Shown here: positions 7,879 to 16,290 of the stretch, one piece after another
How the letters are laid out: each line of letters opens with the position of its first letter
Numbering within the stretch: the stretch's first letter is position 1
Assembly (NCBI GenBank): GCA_036702975.1
Contig: DATNPX010000034.1
Location: 310,001 to 374,000 of the forward strand
Direction: 5' to 3'
Length of the DNA stretch: 64,000 nt
DNA from: DATNPX01 sp036702975
GTDB lineage: Bacteria; Cyanobacteriota; Vampirovibrionia; Obscuribacterales; Obscuribacteraceae
Translations under genes and position numbers: made by a program
The notes under the pieces: model-generated
Seen by the model: only the letters and a program-made list of their open reading frames with translations
Database searches by the model: none
Told to the model about the DNA's origin: nothing

Positions 7879-8394
7879 ATGAAATCAGCAGTAGCAATTA
7901 AGGAAGACAAGAAACAAGAGGCCGCACGCGTTCCAATGGCTGAAGACACTTCCGCTTTCAACAAATTGCGCCATGAGATGAATCGTATGTTCGACGACTT
8001 CAGCTCAGGGTTCACATTCGGACGCACGCCGTCATTTAAGCTGCTTGAACCTCTTGCAGACTTTCATCCCAAAGTAAACATGCAGGATGCAGAAAAGGAA
8101 GTCGTGGTAACGGCGGAATTGCCCGGCGTAGACATGAAAGACATTGAGGTGTCAGTGACTGATAGCCAGCTGACCATCAAAGGCGAGAAGCATGAAGAGA
8201 AGGAAGAGAGCAAGAAGGGCTACTATCGCATGGAGAGAAGCTACGGCTCCTTCTACAGAAAACTGCCTTTGCCGTGCGAGATAAACAAAGAGAACATTTC
8301 AGCTACGTACAAGAACGGGGTGCTGAACATTTCCTTGCCTAAGACAGAAAAAGCGCTCAAGGAAGAGAAGAAAGTGGCGATCACAGCGGGCTGA
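7879..8394 (+). CDS. Hsp20 small heat-shock protein
   Basis: The ATG at 7879 follows a good GAGGAG site and starts MKSAVAIKEDKK (171 aa); the longer frame from 7825 uses a poor GTG. The alpha-crystallin domain begins near residue 70 (KVNMQDAEKEVVVTAELPGV), has GYYRMERSYGSFYRKLPLP and ends GVLNISLPK. An N-terminal helix FNKLRHEMNRMFDDF is typical of the class A arm. This copy has the richest upstream region of the six: two different palindromes and its own downstream terminator, so it is a stand-alone, separately regulated unit. Confidence 0.95.
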   Translation: MKSAVAIKEDKKQEAARVPMAEDTSAFNKLRHEMNRMFDDFSSGFTFGRTPSFKLLEPLADFHPKVNMQDAEKEVVVTAELPGVDMKDIEVSVTDSQLTIKGEKHEEKEESKKGYYRMERSYGSFYRKLPLPCEINKENISATYKNGVLNISLPKTEKALKEEKKVAITAG

Positions 8395-8470
8395 TCCCAA
8401 ATATTCAGAAGGCGTCTAAAGAGACATATCACCATTACCCCGCAACCCCGAATGGGTTAGACAAACGATG

Positions 8471-8499
8471 ACTCCGCCAGCAATGGCGGAGTTTGTTTT
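8471..8499 (+). terminator. intrinsic terminator after hsp20
   Basis: Nine-base-pair stem ACTCCGCCA / TGGCGGAGT with a GCAA tetraloop, then TTGTTTTTG. A textbook Rho-independent terminator ending the hsp20 transcript. Confidence 0.9.
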
Positions 8500-8679
8500 T
8501 GCAAGCCATTCGAGGATTCTCCGCAAAACTTCTCACAAGGTTTTGCTCGCGAACGACTTCGTGTCAATTTGCAAACATTCTCTGAAAGTGTGACCAAAAC
8601 TGGATATAAATAAAACTGTACAGACATTTAGGTTCGATGGGCACCGAAACGGAGTCCGTCGAATAATCCAGGCAGGCCT

Positions 8680-9693
8680 ATGTTTGCGATGAAGCGAAAC
8701 AGAAACAGAAATAAATCGGGAGTAAGAAGTTTTGACGGCATGGAGTTCGATGTCGCCGGTGAGGCGGAAGTAGACGTCGTTGAACCAGTTGAGAAAGAGT
8801 CAGAGTATGCACAGGGACTGGAAACCCCTGAGCCAAATGAGGAAGCACCTGCGGAAATCAACACATCGGCCAGTGAAGATTCTTTTCGCACCTACATGCA
8901 TGAAATTGGACGCCATAAATTGTTGTCTGGCATCGAGGAGATTGAACTATCTCGCGCATCAAGAAATGGGGATTGTCAGGCAAAACGAAAATTGATACAG
9001 GCCAATCTCCGGCTTGTTGTGAGCATTGCGAAAAGGTATCAAGACCGAGGAATGCACTTGCAGGATCTGATTCAGGAAGGCAGTTTCGGTTTAATCAAAT
9101 CAGCAGAAAAGTTCGATCCTGAGCGGGGTTATAAGTTTTCGACCTACGCCACCTGGTGGATTCGTCAATCAATTGAGCGAGCCTTAGCAGACAAATCCAG
9201 ATCCGTTAGGTTGCCGGTCCACGTCACAGAGAGCATGACGCGATTGCGTAAGCTGATTCGTGCATTCAGCGACAAGCATGGTCGTTTGCCTACGGTTGAT
9301 GAAATTGCACACTCTGCCGACTTAACGCGCGAGAAGGTGCAAAATATCTTGTCTGCGGAGAAACATCTGCTCTCGTTGGACGCAATGGTGGGTCCGGATC
9401 TTGACACCAAACTCTCCGAACTTGTCATCAACGATCACGTGCCGCCGCCCGAAGATCTGGCCAACGAGAGACTTTTGAAAGAGAGCATGGAACTGGCGCT
9501 GGCGAAGCTAACTCCCACTGAGTGCACAGTCATGAAGCTTCGCTATGGTCTCAAGGATGGAATTCCTATGACTCTCGAAAAAATTGCCAAGATTGTTGGA
9601 GTCAGCAGCCAACGAATCCGGGCGATCGAAGCTCAGGCCCGCAAAAAACTACGAAAGGACGAAGAACTTGCTGATTGGGCTAGCTGCTTATAG
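8680..9693 (+). CDS. RNA polymerase sigma factor, sigma-70 group 2 (RpoD/RpoS-like)
   Basis: A 337-aa sigma factor that directs RNA polymerase to promoters. After an acidic, variable first 65 residues it has region 1.2 (DSFRTYMHEIGRHKLLSGIE), region 2 with QDLIQEGSFGLIKSAEKFD and the -10-recognising YATWWIRQSIERALAD, region 3 (LRKLIRAFSDKHGRLP) and region 4 with a helix-turn-helix (LEKIAKIVGVSSQRIRAIEAQARKKLR). It lacks the long non-conserved insert of primary RpoD, and cyanobacteria-type genomes use several such group 2 factors in stress and stationary phase. Placed among hsp20 and usp genes, it is a candidate controller of this island. Confidence 0.93.
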   Translation: MFAMKRNRNRNKSGVRSFDGMEFDVAGEAEVDVVEPVEKESEYAQGLETPEPNEEAPAEINTSASEDSFRTYMHEIGRHKLLSGIEEIELSRASRNGDCQAKRKLIQANLRLVVSIAKRYQDRGMHLQDLIQEGSFGLIKSAEKFDPERGYKFSTYATWWIRQSIERALADKSRSVRLPVHVTESMTRLRKLIRAFSDKHGRLPTVDEIAHSADLTREKVQNILSAEKHLLSLDAMVGPDLDTKLSELVINDHVPPPEDLANERLLKESMELALAKLTPTECTVMKLRYGLKDGIPMTLEKIAKIVGVSSQRIRAIEAQARKKLRKDEELADWASCL

Positions 9694-9814
9694 TTCAATT
9701 GCTCGCAGGAACCGGTGTTGCGCTCGGTGGGAATCATCCCTGATTCCTCTCTCTGGAGTGCCTGCGTTGTGTCTGTATTTTGGCAAGAACACCTGGGCAA
9801 CACATCGTGATTGC

Positions 9815-9890
9815 GGATGATCTCGCATCATCCCCCTGCTTGCAAACTGTAGTGGACGGATGGAGAGAACTTATCATCCCCCGGAGCGAT
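9815..9890. promoter_or_regulatory. cluster of GGATGAT/ATCATCC half-sites
   Basis: GGATGAT-ctcgc-ATCATCC (9815-9833) has perfect seven-base arms in the opposite order to the operator-like sites elsewhere. Another ATCATCC follows at 9873-9879, and GAATCA-tccc-TGATTC lies at 9731-9746. This is a convergent gap, after the sigma factor and the 3' end of the avidin-like gene, so a promoter role is unclear; a hairpin in the sigma-factor 3' UTR is equally possible. Confidence 0.3.
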
Positions 9891-9917
9891 GCTGGCATTC
9901 GAAAAGGACTGGATGAT

Positions 9918-10391
9918 TTACGCATCAGCTTCGGAGTCCCAGTCTTCCGAACACCACAGTGGATGCGAAGCAGCGGTGTTCGTCAGTGGGTGTTCTTTCG
10001 ACGCTCCTCTTTGGAAGTTGTCTGCTCCACAAAGCATAGATTTCCATAAGCTGTTCTTGGATTGCAAACCGACGCGCACAGTCATGTGCCAGAGTGTATA
10101 CAAGGTTTCGGCGTCACCGTTGGCGTCGTGCTGACCCACTTGTCCGGCCCAGCTTGTGCCACAACCAAACTCCGGAAACATGACAGCAAAGACTATGATG
10201 TCCCCCTGAGCGAAACCAGAAATCGGATAACTTGAAACTGTACCTCGAACCGGATGTTGAATGCGGAACACGCCTTCCACCTCTCCGCGCGCACCGATCG
10301 AAAATTCTGCTTCAGAGCCATGCTGGTTATGCCATAGTCCTCCAAAGAGTTTTCTGCTGTCTTTATCGAATTTCAGAAGCTGCTGCGTCAT
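9918..10391 (-). CDS. avidin/streptavidin-family biotin-binding protein
   Basis: A 157-aa protein whose first 125 residues follow the avidin beta-barrel. It has GGLWHNQHGSEAEFSI (streptavidin Asn23 and Ser27 equivalents kept), EGVFRI (Tyr43 replaced by Phe), GTSWAGQV (Thr90 and Trp92 equivalents), TLWHMT (Trp108) and LWKSMLCGADNF (Asp128). Most biotin-contacting residues are therefore present. There is no signal peptide, unlike secreted avidins, so it should be cytoplasmic. About 35 residues of unrelated tail follow the barrel. It faces the sigma factor gene convergently. Role unknown; sequestration of free biotin is a guess. Confidence 0.82.
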   Translation of the reverse strand: MTQQLLKFDKDSRKLFGGLWHNQHGSEAEFSIGARGEVEGVFRIQHPVRGTVSSYPISGFAQGDIIVFAVMFPEFGCGTSWAGQVGQHDANGDAETLYTLWHMTVRVGLQSKNSLWKSMLCGADNFQRGASKEHPLTNTAASHPLWCSEDWDSEADA

Positions 10392-10704
10392 GATTTACTC
10401 CATCGCCTTGCAGGGAAGGGCACCTTATTATGCTGTCGATTAAAACAAGTGGCGAAAGTGAAAACATCCGTCTGCAGACTGAGAGATGTCGACTAGGCAC
10501 AGGTATTGCAAAGCATTCTTGGTGCCGTCTTTCCGTCGAAATCGTAAAGCGAGTCGGCTTCAAAGCGGAACCAACCAAAGTAATGAGTTTAAATGCTCCC
10601 ACAGGTTGATGTAACTTGTTCCTCGTCTTTGTAGAGTTGTTCTGGTTGCACCCAAGTGCAGCCGCCTGCTCTAAGCTTCTGCAAAAAGAGATACGGTCAA
10701 GAGT
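10392..10704. other. intergenic region between divergent genes
   Basis: Should hold the promoters of the avidin-like gene (minus) and the rubredoxin operon (plus). I see no convincing -35/-10 pair, no TCATCC-type palindrome and no RNA gene here. Confidence 0.4.
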
Positions 10705-10980
10705 ATGGATCCACAAAGACTAGTTGAATATGATTCCTTCTTTTGTGACGTTTGCCGCAGCTACGTCTATAACGAGCTCCAGGGTGACAAGACTGCAGGA
10801 GTAGCACCTAAAACCAAAGTGGAGGATCTACCCCATTTTTTTAGTTGCCCCATATGTGGTGCCGGAAAGAGTTACCTCCGAGCCGTCACACTGTTGGACG
10901 GATTCTATCTACCGAAAACTGAAGCCGATGTTTCCGAGAGCAAGTCAGTGATTAGCGGCTCATTTGCAGAACGAGGATGA
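10705..10980 (+). CDS. rubredoxin-like iron protein
   Basis: A 91-aa protein with two Cys knuckles: FFCDVCRSYVYNELQGD near the N-terminus and FFSCPICGAGKSYLR near residue 48. They are joined by GVAPKTKVEDLP, the classic rubredoxin linker, so a mononuclear Fe(Cys)4 site is expected. Rubredoxins pass single electrons, often to oxygen- or peroxide-reducing enzymes in anaerobic or microoxic cells. A 25-residue tail beyond the usual ~54 aa is not recognised. It is the first gene of an operon; the next gene begins 4 bp after its stop. Confidence 0.85.
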   Translation: MDPQRLVEYDSFFCDVCRSYVYNELQGDKTAGVAPKTKVEDLPHFFSCPICGAGKSYLRAVTLLDGFYLPKTEADVSESKSVISGSFAERG

Positions 10981-10984
10981 TTCA

Positions 10985-11704
10985 ATGATTTTCGCCAATA
11001 GGAAAAAGGCTGGCACACAACTAGCCGAAAAGATCGAGCAGTATCTCCGGCAACGATTCGGTGTAAGTAGAAGACCAGATGTAGTAGTCATCGGTCTACC
11101 CCGAGGCGGCGTACCGGTAGCCCTTGAAGTATCACGCAAGCTACATTGCCCGCTCGAGATTATCGCGGCAAAAAAGCTCGCCTATCCCGGTCAACCAGAA
11201 TACGCCATTGGCGCTGTTTCATCGGACGGCATCGTCGTACTAAATCCAAACGTACCAACAACAGCCGAATGGAAAAGCTACGTAGAAGACCAACGATTAC
11301 GGCTCCTCGATGCAACGCAAAGCGTTGAGGAGCAATTTCACGAACAATCTGGAACGCAACGACTTTCTCTTCAAAACAAGTTAGTCGTCGTAGTGGATGA
11401 TGGAATCGCCACTGGAATGACGGCAATGGCCGCTCTCGAATCAGCTCGTCACCGCGGTGCAACCACAACTATTCTAGCGGTTCCTGTCATAAGTCCGAGC
11501 AGCTACTATGAGTTGCGTTCACACTGCAACGACATTCTGGCGTTAAGCGTGCCTGCTCAATTCATGGCCGTGGGGCAGTATTATTCAAGCTTCGCGCAAA
11601 CGACAAATGAAGAAGTGGTAGATGCCTTACGGGAAGGCAAGACCTTCCCAGCTTTGGCTCAACAATCGACAGTCAAAACGAGCGCCACCGCAAACGGTCA
11701 ATAA
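10985..11704 (+). CDS. phosphoribosyltransferase-family protein
   Basis: I chose the ATG at 10985 (239 aa), which follows a GAGG site; the longer frame from 10964 would overlap the rubredoxin gene. The type I PRTase fold is shown by VVIGLPRGGVPVALEVSRKL (about residues 39-58) and the PRPP loop LVVVVDDGIATGMTAMAALE (about 138-157). Such stand-alone PRTases of unknown acceptor recur in stress clusters next to erythromycin-esterase-like and Usp genes, as here. It lies second in the operon, 25 bp before the next gene. Confidence 0.88.
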   Translation: MIFANRKKAGTQLAEKIEQYLRQRFGVSRRPDVVVIGLPRGGVPVALEVSRKLHCPLEIIAAKKLAYPGQPEYAIGAVSSDGIVVLNPNVPTTAEWKSYVEDQRLRLLDATQSVEEQFHEQSGTQRLSLQNKLVVVVDDGIATGMTAMAALESARHRGATTTILAVPVISPSSYYELRSHCNDILALSVPAQFMAVGQYYSSFAQTTNEEVVDALREGKTFPALAQQSTVKTSATANGQ

Positions 11705-11729
11705 TGCAAGTCAGCGCGGAGTTTTTGAT

Positions 11730-13088
11730 ATGACACAGACTTTTTCCAGAAGTTTTTCCCCAGATTCGCACACAAATCAAGTGGTGCGCAAACAAGCGAA
11801 GCCTTTTACAGGGGAGAAAAAAGAACTCGATTCGTTGATGGACTTAATTGGTGAAAGCAACTACGTTCTGATTGGCGAAGCCTCACATGGAACGCATGAA
11901 TATTACAGAACGCGCATTGATCTAACCAAACGATTGATAGAAGAACGAGGCTTTAACGTCGTAGCCGCAGAGGCCGATTGGCCGGATGCTTGGCTCGTCA
12001 ACCGGTATGTAAAGGATCAAGGCACCGCTGGCAGTGCAATGGAGGCGCTTAGCGGTTTTCAAAGATTCCCGACCTGGTTGTGGCGAAATGCAGATGTGTT
12101 GTCATTTGTAGAGTGGCTCAAACAATACAATCAGACTATTGTCCACTACGACAAAAAGGTGGGTTTCTATGGATTAGACCTCTATAGCCTATATCGGTCT
12201 GCAGCAGCGGTAATAGACTACCTTATGCCATTCAATCCAGAGGCCGCCGAACGAGCACGACACAGATATGAATGTCTTTCGACGTTCGGTCGTGACGAAC
12301 AGAGATATGGGTATGCAGCATCTTTAGGGTTGACCAAAACATGCGAAGAGAAGGTACTGGCTGAACTCATCGAGCTAAAGCGTGTTGAAGCAGAACTTCT
12401 TCAAAGGGATGGGCGAGTCGCTTCCGATGAGTACTTTTTTGCCGAGCAAAACGCTCGTGTGGTGGCTAAAGCACAGGCTTATTACCGTGAGATGTTCATG
12501 GGCAGAATCAACACATGGAATCTGCGTGATGCACACATGGTCGAAACATTGCTTGGTCTCGATGAGCACATGCATGAACATGGACAGAAGATGAAGGCTG
12601 TTGTTTGGGCACATAATTCTCACCTCGGCGACGCACGTGCAACTCAGATGAGTGCACGAGGTGAATTCAACGTTGGGCAACTACTCCGTCAGAGATTTGC
12701 CAATGCTTGTAAGTCAATTGGCTTCACGGGTTATGCCGGCACAGTGACAGCCGCATCCTCGTGGGGCGGTGTAGCAGAACGCAAAATTGTCCGACCAGGA
12801 ATTATGGGGAGTTATGAGGAGCTTTTTCACAAGATAGACTTGCCGTCGTTTGTGTTGAATTTGCAGGCACCAGAATTGGTATCGGTACTAAAACATCCAC
12901 GGTTAGAACGCGCTATCGGCGTCCTTTATCTACCGGAAACTGAACGAATCAGCCACTACTTCTTCTCTGAACTGCCTAGACAATTCGACGCTGTCATTCA
13001 TTTTCAAGACACCCTTGCCGTCGAACCATTAGAACGTACCGCCAAATGGATTGCCGGAGAAGACCGGGCAGATGAAACGATCGACTAG
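11730..13088 (+). CDS. erythromycin-esterase-family protein
   Basis: The ATG at 11730 (452 aa) begins 25 bp after the PRTase. The EreA/EreB-type fold is indicated by IGEASHGTHEYYRTRIDLTK (the conserved Glu and His of the active-site metal/water centre, about residues 46-65), VAAEADWPDAWLVNRYV, FYGLDLYSLYRS and VVWAHNSHLGDAR (second conserved His). Although named for macrolide esterases, most family members are not resistance enzymes, and in this PRTase/Usp setting a housekeeping or stress role is likelier. There is no signal peptide. Substrate unknown. Confidence 0.9.
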   Translation: MTQTFSRSFSPDSHTNQVVRKQAKPFTGEKKELDSLMDLIGESNYVLIGEASHGTHEYYRTRIDLTKRLIEERGFNVVAAEADWPDAWLVNRYVKDQGTAGSAMEALSGFQRFPTWLWRNADVLSFVEWLKQYNQTIVHYDKKVGFYGLDLYSLYRSAAAVIDYLMPFNPEAAERARHRYECLSTFGRDEQRYGYAASLGLTKTCEEKVLAELIELKRVEAELLQRDGRVASDEYFFAEQNARVVAKAQAYYREMFMGRINTWNLRDAHMVETLLGLDEHMHEHGQKMKAVVWAHNSHLGDARATQMSARGEFNVGQLLRQRFANACKSIGFTGYAGTVTAASSWGGVAERKIVRPGIMGSYEELFHKIDLPSFVLNLQAPELVSVLKHPRLERAIGVLYLPETERISHYFFSELPRQFDAVIHFQDTLAVEPLERTAKWIAGEDRADETID

Positions 13089-13149
13089 AGCTCTAAGCAG
13101 CCGACTTAACGTTAACAAGATTGATATGGCGTTCGTGTAAGGAGAAAAC

Positions 13150-14178
13150 ATGAAAGTCTTGGTTCCGATTGAAGATCCCTTATTTGCTGGTCTCGTCCTG
13201 CAATTTATCAAACATCATAAATGGCCTCCAACTACTGAATTCCTCGTTTTGCACGTAATCGAACCGCTTGAATTGGAACATTCAATACTCTCGGCCGATC
13301 GAGCATTGCTGCATCAATGTACAGAAAAGGTAGTGACTCAGTCGACCGCGCTTGTCGCCTCCGTAGCTAAGGCGATTCGCGAAGTCGTTCCAGGAGCTAT
13401 CGTAACTCAGCAGACAAGCGAAGCTCATTTGAGAGAAGAGATACTGCGCGTTAGCAAACAATGGGGCGCTGATCAGATTTTACTCGGGTCTCACGGCAGG
13501 CAAGGTTTCAGTCATTTCGCTCTAGGGAGCATTTCGCTGGATCTAGCAGCCACGTCTCAAACGCCGGTAGTTTTGTTGAAACCCGCTGCCCCAATATTAA
13601 AGCAATGGGAGAGCCTAGACTTTCCGGCACTGATGCATCAACCGGTGACGCAGTCTGCTGAAAACGAACTTAAGACCTTCAGCAATGCGCGAAGGGTCCT
13701 TGTGGCGTTGGACGAAACAGACACTTCGGAAGCAGTTGTTCAATTCATTACCCGGCATAACTGGCCGGCAGAAGTCGAATTCAAATTGCTCAGCATAGTC
13801 AGTCAAAGGAAAACAATACGCATTCTGAAAAGAAACAGAACCATAGACTCGCACCATTTAGTCAAACAGCGGGAAGCTCACGTAGCAAAATTTGCCATTG
13901 TGCTACGCGGAGAAGTGCCTCATTCAACGATTTCAGCGGCGATTGGCGGCGGAGATCCACGTCAAGTAATTCTTAGAACAGCACAGACTTGGCATCCAGA
14001 CTTGCTCATACTCGGTTGCCACTTCAGCTCAACCCTCAATCGCATCATGCATGGCAGCGTCTCACTGCCAACTATATGTGGAGCACCATGTGCGGTGTGG
14101 CTGGTAAAACAACGAGTCAGCGCTTGGGTAGAGAACCAATGCAGCAAAGAGATCGTAGAAATGGCGCCGCCCGCCTGA
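13150..14178 (+). CDS. tandem universal stress protein
   Basis: A 342-aa protein with two Usp domains. Domain 1 (residues 1-145) starts MKVLVPIEDPLFA and has ILLGSHGRQGFSHFALGSIS, matching the G-2x-G-9x-G-S ATP-binding signature. Domain 2 (about 178-325) starts RRVLVALDETDTSEAVV and ends with ILGCHFSSTLNRIMHGSVS, where Cys-His replace part of the loop, so only the first domain is likely to bind ATP. It is the last gene of the rubredoxin-PRTase-esterase operon, 61 bp after the esterase, and ends 3 bp from the convergent usp. Confidence 0.93.
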   Translation: MKVLVPIEDPLFAGLVLQFIKHHKWPPTTEFLVLHVIEPLELEHSILSADRALLHQCTEKVVTQSTALVASVAKAIREVVPGAIVTQQTSEAHLREEILRVSKQWGADQILLGSHGRQGFSHFALGSISLDLAATSQTPVVLLKPAAPILKQWESLDFPALMHQPVTQSAENELKTFSNARRVLVALDETDTSEAVVQFITRHNWPAEVEFKLLSIVSQRKTIRILKRNRTIDSHHLVKQREAHVAKFAIVLRGEVPHSTISAAIGGGDPRQVILRTAQTWHPDLLILGCHFSSTLNRIMHGSVSLPTICGAPCAVWLVKQRVSAWVENQCSKEIVEMAPPA

Positions 14179-14181
14179 GTT

Positions 14182-14727
14182 TCACCCGCTTGACTCAGGC
14201 GCCTCCGCGACCCAGGCTTCGTTTTGCACAATATTATTGTCAGTATTGACCGCTGGCAATTCCGTTTTCAAAAGATCGGCAGCTGCCGGTAGACGGATAA
14301 GCTCTATCGGAGCCGCGGCATGTCGAGCTATCGCATACGCAGTAGTGCCCGCAAAGAGCTTATTCGGCAAATGTCCGTGAGCACCGAGAATTATTTTGTC
14401 GGGTGCAAATTCCATTGACGCACTGATGATTTCGTCCCTGGCGCGGCCGGTTCTTATCTCTGTATCAATAATGCATTGCGGCAGTTCGTGCACCAGCTTT
14501 TGACGAACGTGCCAAAGCAGCGACTCCGCCCGCTTTCTCTGTTTTTGGGAGATTTCGCGCACTATCGCCTTTTGCTCATAGTCTTTGAATCCGCTTAGGC
14601 TGGGGGGAGAATCTTCAACGACTGTCAGCAGTTTGATCTCTGTTCCACATGGCCAACTGCTGTTGCCCACAGCTTTAACAATCGTATTTGCAAACGTCGA
14701 CTGATCAATAGCAACTAAAACTTTCAT
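14182..14727 (-). CDS. universal stress protein
   Basis: The frame opens at 14829, but the Usp start MKVLVAIDQSTFANTIV is at the ATG at 14727 (181 aa). It keeps IILGAHGHLPNKLFAGTTAYAI, a near-complete nucleotide loop with Gly-Thr-Thr in place of Gly-Ser. The N-terminal half resembles domain 1 of the neighbouring tandem Usp (the VKAVGNSSWPCGTEIKLLTV arrangement is shared by the single-domain Usp at 7072), so local duplication is likely. It is convergent with, and only 3 bp from, the tandem Usp gene. Confidence 0.9.
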   Translation of the reverse strand: MKVLVAIDQSTFANTIVKAVGNSSWPCGTEIKLLTVVEDSPPSLSGFKDYEQKAIVREISQKQRKRAESLLWHVRQKLVHELPQCIIDTEIRTGRARDEIISASMEFAPDKIILGAHGHLPNKLFAGTTAYAIARHAAAPIELIRLPAAADLLKTELPAVNTDNNIVQNEAWVAEAPESSG

Positions 14728-14900
14728 CTCTACATCGTTCGTCTGTGACTTAGCACCCTTACACACTCTGGCAGCATGGCTATCGCCAAGGTTCCACTCT
14801 GAGTATGATGATCGAAATACACAAAACAATCGTGCTAAACACTAAGAGTGGAAGCATCACGTTTATAAGATTTACAGGCATTGTCGATCACCCCCACAGC

Positions 14901-15659
14901 CTACAATTCGCCGGGATGATTTTTATTCATGAAATCTATGAACATGGCACGATAATCGTTCTTCGAGTCAGAATTTATCGGGTTAAATGGTGCCATACGC
15001 AACTGGTATTCTTGTTCCCGTCGAGAACCAAGAAAGACGCCAGACAAAGATGTGTCGATAAATTCAGTTGTTACTTTCACTTCACCATCTCGGATAAGCT
15101 GATAAGTTATTTTGGCCTTTTCATTGAATTTTTCGAGTATGTTCCCAGAGACCTTGTCTCGATCAGTGATCTCGATGTGGTTGGTTATAGAAAACTGGTT
15201 TCGTTCGGACTTGGCCACGGCTACTTTGGTGACTACTTGCTCCTCGAGCCAGTCGGAATATTCAACTTTGTGAACGAAAGGCGTTCCAATGTATTGCCAT
15301 ATTCGCCCGCGCCTATCCTTTTGCGTTCCCTGCACGGTGATATTCATGATTCGCAAATTGATGTTTGGCACCATAAACGGCGGTGATATAGCTGACTCGT
15401 GAAATGCTAAATCATCTACTGTACACCAGGTTCCAGCTAACCAGGTTGGGATCTGCATCCAGTTGTTGTGAACCTCTGAGATTTGCGTTCCCGCCCTTTG
15501 AACACTAGGGATCAGAGCAATCAAGCTGTAATCGTCAGCAGTGTCCTCGATTTGCTTCTGCGAGCCGCCATGATTAGAGAGAGAAAATGCCGCGGAACCC
15601 GAGCAAAGCAACGAGCATGCTAACAACGCCATATTTAGTTTTCGCAAAAAGTTATTCAT
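14901..15659 (-). CDS. secreted protein of unknown function
   Basis: A 252-aa protein with a signal peptide (MNNFLRKLNMALLACSLLCS, cleavage near GSAAFS). The mature part has alternating beta-type segments, including a conserved-looking QIPTWLAGTWC and a pair RRGRIWQYIGTPFVHKVEY / KITYQLIRDGEVKVTTEF that could form a lipocalin-like or START-like sheet. The LAGTW phrase is common at the first strand of lipocalin-type barrels, but I cannot name the family. It stands alone upstream of an hsp20 on the same strand, 63 bp apart. Confidence 0.6.
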   Translation of the reverse strand: MNNFLRKLNMALLACSLLCSGSAAFSLSNHGGSQKQIEDTADDYSLIALIPSVQRAGTQISEVHNNWMQIPTWLAGTWCTVDDLAFHESAISPPFMVPNINLRIMNITVQGTQKDRRGRIWQYIGTPFVHKVEYSDWLEEQVVTKVAVAKSERNQFSITNHIEITDRDKVSGNILEKFNEKAKITYQLIRDGEVKVTTEFIDTSLSGVFLGSRREQEYQLRMAPFNPINSDSKNDYRAMFIDFMNKNHPGEL

Positions 15660-15722
15660 AGAAGTGATCCAAAATAATCTGTCGGACTAGTGCCTCGAAC
15701 CAGGAATTGGCTTCAACCGGGT

Positions 15723-16226
15723 CTAACCTGCTTTTACCTGCAATTTCTTCTCTTCAGCAATTGCAGCCTTTGATTTTGGCAAACTCACGACCAAGACACC
15801 ATCCTTATAGGAAGCATCAACATGGTCTTTGTCCACCTCGCAAGGCAATGGAACAACACGGCGGAAGTATCCATAGCGCCTCTCCATCTGGCAGTGTTTC
15901 TGATCGTGTTCACCAAACTCTGCTTTTTTCTCGCCGGCTAGACTCAGGTAATGCGAAGTCACGGTCAATATCATGTCTGTGAGCTCTACCCCCGGAACAT
16001 CAGCAATCATTTTCAGGGACGAGCCTTCATCTTGCAGATCGATCTTCACATCGCACGACTGGACGTTGCGCTTCCATAGAGGTTTCGAGCACTGGCAAGG
16101 GTCCGTGTGATTATTCTCGCTAAGGTGCGCAAACAGCTTATTGAGGTCATTCAAAAAATTGCCGAACAGGTAATAGCGACTGTGATGATTGTCATTCAAT
16201 CTGCAGTTGTTAGTTAATGTGCTCAT
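15723..16226 (-). CDS. Hsp20 small heat-shock protein
   Basis: A 167-aa alpha-crystallin protein. The domain begins near residue 60 (VKIDLQDEGSSLKMIADVPG), includes HCQMERRYGYFRRVVPLP and ends GVLVVSLPK. Like the copy at 2652 it has a Cys-containing stretch before the domain (DPCQCSKP) and the PLPCEVDKDH segment, so these two are the closest relatives among the six. The N-terminal arm is Asn/His-rich. It has a GGAGACAACC-type site before the ATG. No TCATCC-type palindrome is seen upstream. Confidence 0.92.
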   Translation of the reverse strand: MSTLTNNCRLNDNHHSRYYLFGNFLNDLNKLFAHLSENNHTDPCQCSKPLWKRNVQSCDVKIDLQDEGSSLKMIADVPGVELTDMILTVTSHYLSLAGEKKAEFGEHDQKHCQMERRYGYFRRVVPLPCEVDKDHVDASYKDGVLVVSLPKSKAAIAEEKKLQVKAG

Positions 16227-16290
16227 GGTTGTCTCCGTTAGGTTATGAGGTCTTCGCTCGACCGAATCTATAAAGCTGGCAGGCTGGATT

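Noticed and set aside
11730..13088. Macrolide resistance gene
   Set aside because: The fold is of the erythromycin-esterase family, but neighbours and family distribution point to a stress role, and substrate cannot be told from sequence.
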